A stretch of DNA of 64,000 bases from Antrodiella citrinella. Its lineage: Eukaryota; Basidiomycota; Agaricomycetes; Polyporales; Steccherinaceae. The stretch covers positions 62,001 to 126,000 of the forward strand of contig SGPM01000003.1 in NCBI GenBank assembly GCA_004802725.1, read 5' to 3'. Below the pieces are notes generated by a model. The model made no database searches. It was given only the letters and a program-made list of their open reading frames with translations, and was not told the origin of the DNA. Shown here one piece after another: positions 32,601-44,585 of the stretch. Every line of letters starts with the position of its first letter. The stretch's first letter is position 1. A program made the position numbers and the translations under genes.

Positions 32601-32999
32601 CAGAGTCCGACCGATTCCAGGTGGAACGGCGACGGGGCCTCAAGCTCGCAAGTTGCGGCCGGCTTTGCTAATAATGGGTTCAACCCAGCTGCGGGCACCA
32701 TTGACACATCGTACCTCAACTTTGGTGCTCCCACGAATGACCTGCCTATGAGTCTTTCCGGTCTTACGACTCCAGCAGACTCCAACGGCTTCAACGGCCC
32801 TGGTCTACCCTTCCGCGGCCTTGACTACATTCGCAATTACAATCCTGCTGGCTACCTGAGCAGCTCTGATCAAGACATATGGCAGACGTTCGACTCCGGG
32901 TCCTTCGGGTTCGATCCCGAGATGGCGTTCACCTTTGGAGACCTCACTGTAGACGAACACCCGGGAGAAGGGCAGCAGCAGTGGCCCACCGGACAGTAA
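29661..32999 (+). CDS. Zn2Cys6 fungal transcription factor
   Basis: Gal4-type regulator, about 960 residues, seven or eight exons. After a basic 'NNTSKKKRADDQ' the zinc cluster has spacing C-x2-C-x6-C-x6-C-x2-C-x6-C (residues ~57-84), split by an intron after the second Cys. A coiled-coil dimer region follows ('YVQELEARLLHMETLFQQV'), then an Ala-rich stretch and the fungal-specific middle homology domain: 'DAYFSRFHFLMPVIDKPSFM', 'RTAQDIGLHRSPRR', 'KETRRKVWWGCYTLDRMLAL', 'GRPLGIADSDCDIELPVDVD'. The C-terminal 280 residues are Ser/Pro/Asn-rich with acidic patches, likely the activation region. The middle domain resembles proteins annotated as xylanolytic (XlnR-like) activators; target genes cannot be inferred, and the adjacent acyl-CoA dehydrogenase may be coincidental. 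Confidence 0.92.
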
Positions 33000-33831
33000 C
33001 GAATTTGTATATTTATCGGATCTTTTCCTCTCTTGCTTTGTTTGAGCGAAATAATGGACTGAATCATGGTTGTACGCATGCTCATTACTCTGGTAACCTG
33101 GTTGTCGAGGTGCTTTATCTTCTTCTCCCCACACTGTATATTCTTGCTTGTATCCCTACCACGTCAGCTCTTCTGATACCGTACTCTCCGCACAGTCCAG
33201 TAATACTGAAGCTACACGTCAATAATCATGTATAAAGTTGTTCTCGGCGCGTTGTCCTGCAAGAGTCTGACACCGAGGTTCTGGCTCGCATGGAGGGTGG
33301 TCCGTGCGTCCTTCCCACGGTGGCGCTCCCCTTATAATCCTCGTCTCAGCGTTTTGCGGTTTCTTTGATTCTTCCACAACAATCACGCTTATGACGAGAC
33401 TTCAGGCAACGAGATGAGCACGACCGTCTTTTCGGAGACGTTGTCGGCGTTGACATCGTTCGTTCGGCTACCAACCACCTTGTTACTCTAATAGGGACGG
33501 GCTTTTATGGATCCGACGGCGTTCTTCAATTGTTGTGGAAGATGATTTTCTTTTGTTGTAGTTGTAGAGTTGTAGCTGTGTTGCTTGCAATGGATACATC
33601 TGTTGTCGCGTCTCGTTCTGCTCGCTCTCGTTCTGGATTCTTTGTATCGTCTTGCATACAGACTGTGGCTACGAGACGGCTGAGGCACGCGTGTACCCAT
33701 CGGACCCACCGGGATCGCGTGTGTAAGTCCGGTACGGCTTCTCATAGTAGCCGTCCTAAATGAGCATGGGGTATCATAGTTCAAGACACAGAATGCGGGG
33801 TCGCTCTTCCTGAACACATCCTCTACCTACC
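33000..33831. other. Spacer between transcription factor and ACAD genes
   Basis: 832 bp without a supported gene. It contains a TTATAAT-like site near 33332 and, at 33414-33491, a 25-codon open frame starting 'MSTTVFSETLSALTSFVRL', too short to call. From 33530 a T/G-rich stretch (TTTTCTTTTGTTGTAGTTGTAG) and from 33600 C/T-rich repeats of 'TCTCGTTCTG'. An unannotated non-coding transcript is possible but nothing shows it. Confidence 0.35.
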
Positions 33832-35817
33832 ATGTCATCTTTAGCTCACCCGGTTGTTGAATTCACGTCCTCGTCATCATGGGCAATGGTACGTGTGAGC
33901 ATAATTGTACTCGGAGGACGAGTACTGACAGACGCGGTTGTAGGTTGAGGACAAGTTCTCTCCCTATGGCAAGGAGACGTTGGCTAAGCTCGTCAAGTTC
34001 ATCAAGGTACGTGTCGTGTCTCTAGAAACACAATCTCAGCATACCAACGTTATGTTATAGGAGGAAGTGCTCCCCGCTGAGCGTATCGCTCACGCACAAA
34101 TCCCTACCGACCCCGAGGCACGGTGGAAGGTCATCGTGCCCGCCATTGAGGACCTCAAGGCCAAAGCCAAAAAGCTGGGCCTCTGGAACCTATTTTTGAG
34201 CCAGCGACACTACCCCAAACACGGTGTCCCTCTCACCAACCTCGAGGTGTGTGTGATATGCGTCTTCCCCCGTATGATTGTTAACTGAATACCGTACAGT
34301 ACGCTGTTATGGCGGAGGTGCTCGGCCGAGGCGGGCACATGGCGTCGGAGGCGGTCAACTGTGCTGCTCCTGATACCGGAAATATGGGTATGTCGCATAT
34401 TACCCTGTGTTTCTTTCAATACTCACTCCAGATGCAGAGGTGCTGGCTAGGTACGGTTCACCCGAACAGCAGAAGAAATGGCTGGAGCCTCTACTCAGAG
34501 GCGAGACTCGCTCGGCATTTGCTATGACTGAGAGGTTTGGTATGGTGGTCCTGTCCTCCTGACTCTCGATCTTCGCTGACCCTGGATTGCCGACAGTATC
34601 ATCATCAGATGCTACCAACATTCGCACTTCCATCCGTCAGGAAGGCAACGAAATCGTGATCAACGGTCACAAATGGTATTGAGTACCCTCACTGTTCGTC
34701 GTGATCATCGCCTGACATATGTCGCGCATAGGTGGATCAGCAATGCCGGTGACCCTCGCTGTGTGCTTCACCTTGTGCTCGGCAAGAGCGACGCGAACAA
34801 TTCTGACCGATACCAACAACAAAGCATTGTTATCGTGCCTGCTAATGCGCCTGGAGTGAAGATTGTTCGTCCGATGCGCGTGTTTGGGTACGACGATGCT
34901 CCAGAGGGTCACTGTGAGATCATCTACGACAACGTCCGCGTCCCCCTCGAAAACCTCGTACTCGGTTGGGGTAAAGGCTTCGAGGTTCGTTCCAGATCGT
35001 GTTTAGTATAGAGTTCAACAAGAGGTGCTGATGTCATCTTTCGTTCTAGATCATCCAAGGTCGTCTAGGGTGAGAGAGATTGACCTTATGGCCCAGTTCT
35101 TACTGACAGCGCACACCTAGACCGGGTCGTATCCACCACTGCATGCGTTCAATTGGATCGGCGCAACTGGCACTCGACTTGATGATTCAGCGCGTCACCG
35201 ATCCCTCTCGAAAGACGTTTGGAAAGTACCTTCACGAACATGGTGCGAGTCTTGCTCGCGAACCTGCCTCACAAGTTGGTAGATACTGACGTCATATCTG
35301 CAAGGCACCGTCGTCTCGGACATTGCAAAGTCAGTCGCAGAGATTGAAAGTGCACGGCTGCTTGTGCTCAGCGCCGCGCAACAAATCGACAAATTCCAGG
35401 CTAAGGGTGCCATGAGGGAAATTGCTATTGCCAAGGTTCGTGACCACCTTGATGTTCTCAGAGATTTCATCAGGCTTATATTTTATGTGAAGTTCGTCGT
35501 ACCATCCATGGCCTTGCAGGTGGTAGACCGAGCTATTCAAGCCTACGGTGCTGAGGGTGTCAGCCAGGACCAGCCCCTTGCCTATGCGTGGGCTGGCTTG
35601 CGAACACTCCGTCTCGCTGATGTGCGTGTCTTCCGCTCCTCTTTAAAGATCTCTATGATGACTTACATATACTTATTAGGGTCCTGACGCCGTTCACATC
35701 CAACAAGTCGGTCAAAGGGAATTGAAGCGTGCACCTGTGTTGGCTGCTCGCACCGCTGAGATTAGGAAGAGGGAGAAACAGTTGGTGGAGTTGTACGGCA
35801 TCAAAGGCGAATTGTAG
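33832..35817 (+). CDS. Acyl-CoA dehydrogenase, ACAD10/11-like
   Basis: FAD enzyme for alpha,beta-dehydrogenation of acyl-CoA. About 445 residues in ~11 exons. Seen: '[20 protein letters not shown]', '[20 protein letters not shown]', '[18 protein letters not shown]' (substrate/FAD region), '[16 protein letters not shown]', '[20 protein letters not shown]', '[11 protein letters not shown]', '[20 protein letters not shown]' (C-terminal FAD contacts) and 'ADGPDAVH'. These match the fungal ACAD11-type enzymes thought to act on longer or hydroxylated acyl-CoAs. No kinase or hydrolase domain is fused, unlike animal ACAD10/11. The C-terminus 'YGIKGEL' is not a peroxisomal PTS1. Start '[11 protein letters not shown]' is the first ATG; the first intron follows 'SWAM'. 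Confidence 0.93.
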
Positions 35818-36068
35818 ATTTTCTCCGGGTGCGCTGTTTGATCTCGTCAAAATGTATATTGGACGGTTGTATATATATGTAGATATCTGTTTGGACTGGA
35901 TTGAACAATTAGTCTCCTAAGACCAGGATACGTGACCGAGAGACAAGTCGCCTCAAGTTGAACAATGTTTGGATTCACCGGAGAAAATTAGCGCCCCGTA
36001 AACGTTGCCGGCGGCAAACGCTGTTAGAACTTGGAATTTCAAGTATTGGTGCTGTCCTCTTGCCCGTC

Positions 36069-36593
36069 ATGTCCTCCCTTATTCGCAACTCATTGCGACG
36101 CTCGTGTCATTTGCGACGATGGCAGTCTACTTCTGCTGCTACGCGCGCACAACCTTCTCAACCATCCCGAGAACCCTCTAAATCGTCGCAAGACTTGTCA
36201 CTGCCACCAGCGAAGATGCGCGCCCTCATCGAGTTGTACCACAAATCCGAGACTTTTATCACTCCCGAAACACTCGACCAAGCCATAGACGAGGCCTTTA
36301 TCAACATCCCCGAAGTCCATATGGCGACCATCGCTCAACGGGACCGCTCGCGCGAGGAGTTGACGAAGCACGTCACTGGACGGCGGACGCTCGCGAAGTT
36401 GGGGAACTCGCAGATGCTGGAGCAGGTGCAGGAGTTGTCCGGTGGGCTGTATAGTGATACGAAGTCGGAGAGGGAGGAGAAGTTACAGGCGGCGTTGTAT
36501 GGAGCGTTTAGGATGAAACCTAGTTTGGAAACGGTGATTGAAGAGGCATACCGATTCCAGGAAGAGAAGGAGGTGGAAGGGACGAAGCAGTAA
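36069..36593 (+). CDS. Unknown protein with mitochondrial presequence
   Basis: Single exon, 174 residues. The N-terminus 'MSSLIRNSLRRSCHLRRWQS' is Arg/Ser-rich and lacks acids: a strong mitochondrial targeting signal. After a Ser/Pro linker, 'MRALIELYHKSETFITPETL' and 'DQAIDEAFINIPEV' suggest a helical domain, then a basic helix 'QRDRSREELTKHVTGRRTLA' and an acidic C-terminal helix. I do not recognise the family. It ends 142 bp from the convergent SIRT5-like gene. Confidence 0.75.
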   Translation: MSSLIRNSLRRSCHLRRWQSTSAATRAQPSQPSREPSKSSQDLSLPPAKMRALIELYHKSETFITPETLDQAIDEAFINIPEVHMATIAQRDRSREELTKHVTGRRTLAKLGNSQMLEQVQELSGGLYSDTKSEREEKLQAALYGAFRMKPSLETVIEEAYRFQEEKEVEGTKQ

Positions 36594-36735
36594 GAACTAG
36601 TGAGTCTGATACTTCAGACTGTGCGTTGTCCATCCCTAATTCATTCTGCTGAATGGCTGAAGTTCTCAAAATTCTCACAGACACAGATCCATTCGTCCTA
36701 TCTACCTGACGTACTACACATTTAATGTTGCAAGG

Positions 36736-37860
36736 TTAATGAGGTTCTGCTGCCACAAGCTCATTCTTCTCCAGCCCCAAGGCCTTGGGCAGAGTCTCTG
36801 CACATGAACCCAAAAATAAGAAGTCTGCAAATTCGTCGCCCTCACTGCGTTCAAGGTTAAAGACCGCGACTTTACCACCATATTCCTGGACCTCTGAAGC
36901 ATAAGAAGCAGCCGGTTGCACCTAACACATAGTTCAATGTTGCGAATCGCTTGAACTGGTCACGAATACATACCGTCGACGATGTTCCCACCACGATACA
37001 CAGATCTGCCTTCTCCACCAAATCATCAATCTTGTCCATGTACCGTGGCACCTCCTCAAACCACACCACGCCTGGTCTTGCCAGCGCTCCGCACGTCTTG
37101 CACCTAGGCAAGTCGGCGAGCTTTATGTTTGGCTCGATAGCATTCTCTTCCATCAATAACTCTGTGCCCCGGAGTGCCTCGCACACCGGAGAAGATGGGT
37201 CGAAGACAGTGTGCTCGTCATTGCCTGACGTGCATGCTACTTCAAAGAGGCGGCCGTGCATTTCCAGCAAGACGGGTTGTTCAGGAGGGACAGGTGGTGT
37301 GGGAAGAGACCCATAGACCTTGTCGAGGGCGTGCTGACTGAGCCCATCGACGTTCTGTGTGATGAGAGTGAACGTGGACCCAGGTGCGATGATATGTCGG
37401 ATAGACTCAACGCTGAACGCTGCCAGGGCGTAGTGTGCAGCGTTGGGGACAGCAGCGCGAGCTCTAACATGAAATGAACATATGATCAATGCAGTACTCC
37501 TAGTAAGAAGAAACGTACTTTTCTCGTCGGTAATGGTAGAACTGCCATACGCGAGAGGGATTCCTCTTGAAAGCCTTTGGTGTGGCGAGGCTGATGGCGC
37601 CGTACTTGCGCCAGAATCCACCCGCACCTCTGAACGTCGGTATGCCTGTGCAGAGTCCCAATACACAATCAACATGGCATGCCAAGTATAGTACTCTGGA
37701 GTCAAAGTAAGAGGATGTGACCTGAAGCAGCGGACAGCCCCGCTCCTGCTACAACGATGATGTGCTTGGAGGATTTGAGAACGTTTTGGAAAGCTTGCAT
37801 GTCGGTAGAGGGTTCAAATTCTGCTTCTAATTCAGGCTTTGACTCTGCAGTACGTTGCAT
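36736..37860 (-). CDS. SIRT5-like NAD-dependent protein deacylase
   Basis: Class III sirtuin, likely removing succinyl, malonyl or glutaryl groups from lysine. Roughly 310 residues, about five exons. NAD-binding '[20 protein letters not shown]'; 'FYHYRRE' keeps the Tyr-x-x-Arg pair that recognises acidic acyl groups in SIRT5; '[15 protein letters not shown]'; catalytic His in '[14 protein letters not shown]'; '[10 protein letters not shown]'; '[19 protein letters not shown]'; '[10 protein letters not shown]'. The zinc ribbon reads 'CTSGNDEH ... VCEAL ... RCKTCG': one of four expected cysteines (second of the first pair) is missing. ATG 37860 gives 20 extra residues before '[14 protein letters not shown]'; ATG 37800 is the alternative. 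No clear mitochondrial presequence. Confidence 0.92.
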
Positions 37861-38080
37861 GACTGATTCTGCGTCTTGTATGATTTTCCAAGTGTACCAG
37901 AGGAGTCAATGAGAGTGACTCCAGGAAGGCGCAGTGGATGGTTGTGGGTGCTCACGATCCGATCGAAATACAAGCGCCCATGTATTTTGAAGAGCAATTT
38001 CTTTTCCCGACTCTCACACGCACCCAACTATCCTCTTCCTCCGAATACGAGCCACATATCCCTTTCGCTACCACACCCTC

Positions 38081-38797
38081 ATGGCGAAATCAACCCGCTC
38101 TAAAGTCAAACGCTCCTTCCGCTCAAAGAAGCGTACAGAGGGCGTATACGCTGCGACAGAAGCAGCACGCCTGCACCGGCTCAGCTCAAAACTCAAGGTC
38201 CTCACTACTCAGGACAAAGACGGAGATGTTGAATTGGACGGGGACGCTGACACCGAGGAGGTGGTCGGTGGAGATGATCAGGAGAAAGGTGGGTGTTCGT
38301 GCGGGTCGTCGTTTTTGATATGGTTGGGAGTTATGAACGAAAGTGAAGTGGAGGTAGAAAGTATGCGGGCGATGTGGGATGCGGTGACCGTGAGGAATGA
38401 GAGGGGATGTACGCATCTCGAAGGAGACGGACAGACGGACATCGATCACCTATTTTGACCTCTACCCATTCTCCCAAGCTCAATTTCTGACTTGTCTATG
38501 TCTTCCCAGATGGACAGACAGAAGGCACCTCCGGAGAAGCAGGTTCGTATCACATCACATATAGTCTCTAGAATAAATCCTTACATTTCTTCAGATGCTA
38601 TGGATCTAGACGGTGCTCAACCTGCCGGGTCATCCTCTTCCACGAAACGTATATCCACAAGCGGACCTCGGGAGTCACGTAGAGAGGCATGGAGGACGTC
38701 GAAGGGTCTGACTGCACGGCCGAAACTAGGAGCGATGAACAGGCAGGGATCACTTGCGGCGAGGCGGAAGTCTGGACGGTCACATCGGAGGAGATAG
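38081..38797 (+). CDS. LLPH-like nucleolar protein (DUF2423 / UPF0642)
   Basis: Small basic protein of the family that includes yeast Ybl028c and animal LLP homologue, found in the nucleolus with pre-60S particles. Three exons, ~143 residues. The N-terminus 'MAKSTRSKVKRSFRSKKRTE' is the DUF2423 signature; an acidic middle ('VELDGDADTEEVVGGDDQE') and a basic end ('RKSGRSHRRR') follow. Exon 2 is only 34 nt ('DGQTEGTSGEA'). 220 bp separate it from the divergent SIRT5-like gene. Confidence 0.85.
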
Positions 38798-39039
38798 AGC
38801 ATTTTTTCATGGGTACATTGGTCTTCTTTTGTCAGCTGTAAACCAGGATATTGATCTTGTGTTCCCAGCCGTCTACAGATCCTGTTGTTGTCTTATACTC
38901 TCTTCACCATTTCCATCACTATATTGTCAAGATTTTGGAATGCAAACTACAGAATCTGTTGTTATGATACAGTATGATGGATACAAGAGAGTGTCTTCTG
39001 CGACTGATACAGTACTCGGCTTCAAGACGAGACCAACAT

Positions 39040-40858
39040 TCAATTCTCAACTTTGCCATGTCCGAAAATCTCACTATCATCTGCAAATGCACGGCCTACT
39101 GCCTCTTCTTCGACCGGTTCAACGTTCACTTTGAAGTCGAATTCCGAGTTACTTTTATCCGCTCCTACGAGGGTAGTGGGAGTGTAAGGACTCAGAGTGG
39201 AAACCGCGGTCGGGGCAGTAGGGCTAAAAATGCTTATGAGCTCGACAAAAAAAGTACAAGACAGCACAACTTGCCTGAAATCGTTCACCACAAAGTGATC
39301 CGTTGTAATGCACACCTCTGGTCGACGTGGCGGCGGCGGTCGAGTGACCCTTCTTCCGGATATGTGGGTGAATCGGATAGACGAGTGAGGATAGTGGGTC
39401 GACAGGTGTGTGCCGTCTCCGTTAGTCCTGTTGAAGTCTTGTAAACGGACTACGAGGCGGCAAGAAGCAATCGCTCTAATGATGGAGTCAGTCATAAATA
39501 TAGGGATGTACAAGAAAGAAGGCGTACGAGATGGTAGCTGCAGGAATTGTCGCCGTTCTAGGAAGGAACTTAGCATGAACATGCTTGACGCAACATGGTC
39601 CAGGACTTATACTCACACGTTCATGATGGCTTCATAGGTTGAACGGGGCGATCAGGACACCTTTTGAGTTTTGATCTTCGCAACGACTCACCATTCAGAT
39701 TAAGGACATTGAAAATCTACGGGGACAGTATCAATTCCAACTGCTCCAAAGGTACATCAAAGGATACTTACAGCTGGCAGTGCGTTGCAAAAGAATGTGA
39801 TGAAGAAATAGACGAGACCGTCTCTGAAAAGCAGGTGCCATAGGTCGGAGCGTGTCCTGTGTCGGCACGCAAGAGCAGCTATAGTGCAGCAAAGGATCGT
39901 TAAGTCGAAACCCATGGCTGCGGTCGCAAAATCATCAGCTCAAATATTCGCATGCAGATGGTAGATGTTCTCAACTGGAGAAGAAGCTGATGTTGAGGAA
40001 GACATGATTGGTGGAAGTGACGACGCAAGATTTCACAGTATCATCGTAGGCAGCTTCTACGATGAACATCCCACGCCATAGTATTGCCCAGTGGGTCAAA
40101 CAAAGTATTCCGAGGGGGATCACGATCTTCAACTGGCGTTCCCAAAGAGCAATACTGCAAGGTCAGGTATGAGTAAATGAGACAAATGTCATAAGCGTGA
40201 TGTGCTTACGTGCGAATCATCAAAGAGGTGGAAGCTGCGAGAATGGTCATGTTGCCAGTCCACTGGAGAGTTCTGTCAATGTTTGATACAGTATCGGAGA
40301 CACAAAACTCGTACAGAATTGAATGTGTACAATGCATTGCAATTGATCTGGTCATCAGATGTCAGTCCTCTGTGTGTATATCGGAGATGAGGGTGGACGA
40401 ACCGGTTCAGTGATGGTGAGCGAGACCAGCCTGGAAAGATCGGCAGGTCATGACAAAACCTAGTGCATAGTAAGTAGCAAGAAATCACTCACAAGCCAAT
40501 CAAGGCAAAGAGAAGGCAATATCTGCAAAGAAAGTAGAAGACTGGCTTCCGGTCAGCACTGGATGCCCAGAAATGTCTGTAGGCTGAGCTCACTCTGTAA
40601 AATGCCGTTTAGTGACAACACAATATCGTACTATAAAAGATGCGTACCAAAGGCCAAGTGAATTTGCGACGACCAGTGATCAAGGACCATTCGAAACTGC
40701 AAGTGGCGAACAGCTCCCATACATAGAGACCAAAGAGAGAGCAGATAAGATTGGCAAACACATCTGACAGACGAACATCAGTCTGATTGTGTACAGAACG
40801 ATGCTCGTTACTGACTGGTTTCTCTGATGATCTCTGTGGCGGAAGACCAGTTAACCAT
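39040..40858 (-). CDS. Orphan seven-pass membrane protein of basidiomycetes
   Basis: Many small exons (about ten) give roughly 320 residues with repeated hydrophobic segments. Start 'MVNWSSATEIIRET'; then 'NLICSLFGLYVWELFATCSF', 'EWSLITGRRKFTWPL', 'FYFLCRYCLLFALIGL', 'INCNALYTFNS', 'LKIVIPLGILCLTHWAILWR', 'GMFIVEAAYDD', 'SCVVTSTNHVFLNISFF', 'DLWHLLFRDGLVYFFITFFC' and a C-terminal cytosolic tail with 'SNSEFDFKVNVEPVEEEAVG'. The 'FEWSLI.GRRKF.WP' plus 'CRYCLL' pattern recurs in a large basidiomycete family without a known function that looks like a 7TM receptor or transporter-like fold. The exact exon borders between 39600 and 40800 are not resolved by eye. Confidence 0.75.
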
Positions 40859-41713
40859 GATTGAAACCGAGTACGTTGTAGAAGGAGGGGGGCGAAGAGG
40901 GGAGGGGGGCGACATGTGCGTAGATATAAGCGGTCTGCTCATGTGTGGCGTCGACGGACGAGGAAGGACAGAAGAAGGAAGACACAAATTTTTGATGGCG
41001 TCCTGTGTCCAAACTGCCTCGGAAAGGTCCTCTTGGGAGCTCGTCTCCACCGAAAGCGTCCTCGATGTCCCGTAATACCAAGTACAGCATGAACGGAAGG
41101 AGAAGATGCACGAAAAACGTTGACCGCCATGGGAGCAGACGACGGGTCGCTCGTCCTAGACCAACATCTCTGGGTCTACTATGCAGCATGCAGCGTGCCG
41201 AGGACAACCGGCAGGGTAACATTCGACACATCCAACGGCCAACATTTTCATGAAGATCATAGAGGAAATTCTTGGGAAGCATTATGATGTGCGAACACAC
41301 CTGTGGTTTGCTCCTTGCTTGACACGGACAGCGCTCCGCACACCGGCCCTTCTTGACTAAAGGATAGTCGTTCGTCTCTCTCTGATTCACTTCTTCAGTC
41401 GGAGGGATGGCATGAAGAGAACAAGTCGTCTCGTGCGCCTGTCAGCTTCGACGCCGCGTATCATCATGCGATTGCATTTGTCACCTCGTGGAAGGCAATT
41501 GAATGTCCTGCAGCAACAAATCAGCACCCTGACAACAAGACTTCCGATTTGCACCTCGTCTGCTCACCGTCTCAGACTCGCACCAGGATGAAGAAAGTTA
41601 TGGATCACATCAACGCGCTGGAACGCGCTGTATTGACGTCTTGTTCGTAAAGAACACTGTAAAATCGGTTTCATGGATAATTGAACAACAAACATCACAT
41701 CTCCACGCAGACA
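40859..41713. other. Spacer between 7TM and ERB1 genes
   Basis: 855 bp upstream of the 7TM gene and downstream of the ERB1 stop. No gene supported: a minus-strand frame 40851-41390 is open for ~180 codons but its Cys/Arg-rich translation has no family look and includes the G-run region. Probably the 7TM promoter plus the ERB1 3' end. Confidence 0.35.
40887..40909 (+). other. G-run cluster, G-quadruplex candidate
   Basis: Three guanine runs of 6, 4 and 6 separated by CGAAGA and A, starting 29 bp upstream of the 7TM start codon. The six-G runs can each be split, so an intramolecular four-tract quadruplex is possible on the + (template) strand of that gene. Confidence 0.5.
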
Positions 41714-44329
41714 CTAACACCATACAGATACCTGACCATCTGCTCCGCCGCTCACAAGCCAAGGTTGCCGGGGACACCATTTGATTGCGAGCACACCCAA
41801 GCCCTCCCTCACTTCGTGTCCTCGAAGAATCTTCAATGGCACGATCAACGGATCCGTCATCAAGTCGTTGTATACTCTTGCATGGAATATCTGTATGGCG
41901 CCATCGTCCGACGATGAGGCAAACAACGGATATGTGGGGTGGAAATGAAGCGATCGTATCGCCCGTGTGTGATACCTGCCAATACAGAACCGAGGATGAG
42001 AGATGATGCATAGAAGGGACGTAGAACGGAAACGAGTTGTAAAAAACGTACCGCATCACTTTGTAAGGTTTGTCGCTCAATTCGAGATCGAACCAGCATA
42101 ATTTGCGGTCGTATCCTCCGACAATCAAGTGGTCGCCCATGGGATGGATGTCCATTGACGAGATCCACCGTATGCCTGCCAGCAATGTCTTCAACAGTTT
42201 TTGCTCCGCTAGATTGTAAATCCTAACATAACGTTGCGTCTGCACATTCACACGACAAATGAGCAAATGGCTTCGCGAAAGTGAAAAAGGGAAGAGGGAG
42301 ACTAACCGCTACAAAGAAGTGTGGCTTCGTGGGGTGGAACAGGACCAATTGAACGATACCCTTGACCTTTTTGAAGGGTGCCTGCGAATGCCTTCTCGAG
42401 ATCTGGTGAATCCAGACCGCGCCCTGGCCTTCACCCGCTACAAATCATTCCCATTAGACATCGATCAGAGAAGTAGGTAAAATACGACGTACAGACGGTC
42501 GCGAGGTAGTCGCCTCTGCGATGCCAGGTAATCTGTTTAGGTACGCCGGACGAAGGGAGAAGGACAATTGAGAGGACTGGCTTATCGGCAGAGTAAAAAG
42601 CAGCCGCTATGGATTGCCACTTCACTGGTGAGGGTGTCGCAGGTTGTGGAGGTAGAGTGGCTGGGGCTAATGCAGCAAGAGTCGTGCTGAGTACGGAAGG
42701 AGGCAAATTTGGAGGAACCACGAAATGCAAATGGTCGTCACTGTAAAGAGTAGTCAGCTAGTATCTAGTGCTGCCGATTGAAGACGCGAAAGGACTTACA
42801 CGCCGACAACAAAGAATGAGACATCCATTCTCGGGCACCACTCGACGGCACCGATCTTTCCGTCGAATTTCCATCTCTTAACTTCGCGTCCGACCATGAC
42901 TTCCCACAAGCTGACCACGCCAGACTCATCCCCGCTGACAGTCCATGCACCATCTGGACTAATGGAAATCGTCCGTACGCGTCTCTGATAAGTAGCAGAG
43001 AGGGACTTGTACACCGGGAACGGCTTGAGGCTGTTCGGACTAGGCAGCTTCGGAATCAAGCTGTTAGGGTCAATCTGGAGTTTCTTCCGTTGTACCCGAG
43101 GTGCCAGGTACAGATCCAGTTGCCGACTGAAGCGTTCTTGAATGAACTGGTCGTACGCGGGTACCAGTCGCAAAGCTGAGTATTTTTGAGGGAGGAAATC
43201 GCGGTCCCTATCCTCCTTTTCAGTATCCTCCCAAGCCTTCTTCTCTTCTTCTGTGGGAAGATACTCTTCTGGAGGATTGTACGACTCTGCGTGGCTAGGA
43301 AGTCGTGGTTTTGGTGCAGGCATGGGTGCAGGGTGTGCCGATGGTTCGTCATTCCACACCGAGTAGAACTGTGGCTTTTCAGACTTGGGTTTGTTGGGAA
43401 CAATACGCCCCGCACGGATAGCCCGGACGATCTTCATAACTTTCTGCTTTTCCCATTTACTCGGCACCCAGCGTCGTTTGGGCTCGCGCGCACCGGACAG
43501 TGGCATGATCTCTTCCTTGCCTTTGCCGGTGAACCATTCTATGGTAGGCTCGTAGGGATCATAGCTGGCGTCAGGATTTTCACCTTCTTGTAACCGGCGA
43601 ATGAGGTCGAGCTCCTCAGGACTAAGAGGTTTGTCGGCCTGGGCCTTCTTGTCGAAAGCAGTAGTCCTACATAATGTCATTCAGCACATGATATAATTCA
43701 TATATAAGCGATTAACACTCACCAGGAGTTTGGATCTTCCACAGTTTCCAAAAATTTGTCTAGCTCGTCGCCTCGAGCAGGACGCAACACTTTCTTGCCG
43801 TTCATATCGTATCCTACATGCGGTAGATCGTCGTACCAATGCATAGGAATGTCTCCGACGCGGTTAGGTGCCTGATACAAAAGCACACGTTCAGTTAGAC
43901 CCTCGAGGAACCGCAAATATATAGACGTACATCTTCTGTTGACGAATCAGAGTCGTAGTCGGGTTCAATGTCTGGGTAGACGCGTTTTGGTTGTCCAGTG
44001 ATGTCGGAAATAATAGTTTTGGGTCTGGGGAACACATCATGTTCGTCGTCAGAAATGCCTTCCGAGTAGTCCTCGTCTTCATCCTCTTCGTCCTCCTCAT
44101 CCTCTTCTACATCCTCATCTTCTTCGCTATCACTTCGTCCGTCTATCTCTGGAAATTCGTCCACTTCTCCGTCATCTTCGTCCCCTCCCTCTACGCCCTC
44201 GTCGTCCTCATCCGCATTGCCGAGCTCCAATGCAACATCTTGTGAAAAACTGCTCTCAACCGGCGCGATTTCTTCCGCAACGACCGTCTTCCGCTTTTTG
44301 GTGTTTGGGGTGACCGAGCGTGGTGCCAT
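41714..44329 (-). CDS. ERB1: Ribosome biogenesis protein ERB1 (BOP1)
   Basis: Core of the PeBoW complex (with Nop7/Pes1 and Ytm1/WDR12) needed for 27S pre-rRNA processing and 60S assembly in the nucleolus. About 780 residues, ~8 exons. A long acidic N-terminus (Asp/Glu runs, 43960-44260), then the BOP1NT domain: '[20 protein letters not shown]', '[17 protein letters not shown]', '[20 protein letters not shown]', '[20 protein letters not shown]', 'IRAGRI', '[10 protein letters not shown]'; then WD40 repeats: '[20 protein letters not shown]', '[14 protein letters not shown]', '[20 protein letters not shown]', '[20 protein letters not shown]', '[16 protein letters not shown]', and the final '[15 protein letters not shown]'. 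All hallmarks are intact. Confidence 0.96.
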
Positions 44330-44585
44330 GCTTATGACAAGTCTAGCGGTGGTAAGAGGGTGGTCCTCGAGAGAAGAGGATACCAGTGGAGTGAAGGATG
44401 TTCAGTAGAACTTTGGTGAGGCGATCACGGAAATGGGCGTCTACGGAGAAATTACACTGGTTTCCCACGATCGTGTATGTACTCGATCGGGGCATTCACA
44501 TCTTGAACCTCTCACGAAACATCAGCAGCTGCTCTTTACTTTCCTTCCGCGTTTTGTTTCGAACTTGTATCAACTTTGACACGAT

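Noticed and set aside
33488..33817. Minus-strand 109-codon frame before the ACAD gene
   Set aside because: Simple-sequence (Ser/Thr/Arg) translation in a T/G- and C/T-rich spacer; no exon partner.
40851..41390. Long minus-strand open frame (~180 codons) upstream of the 7TM gene
   Set aside because: Cys/Arg-rich translation without family look, overlaps the G-run leader and start of a supported gene, no good exon joins.
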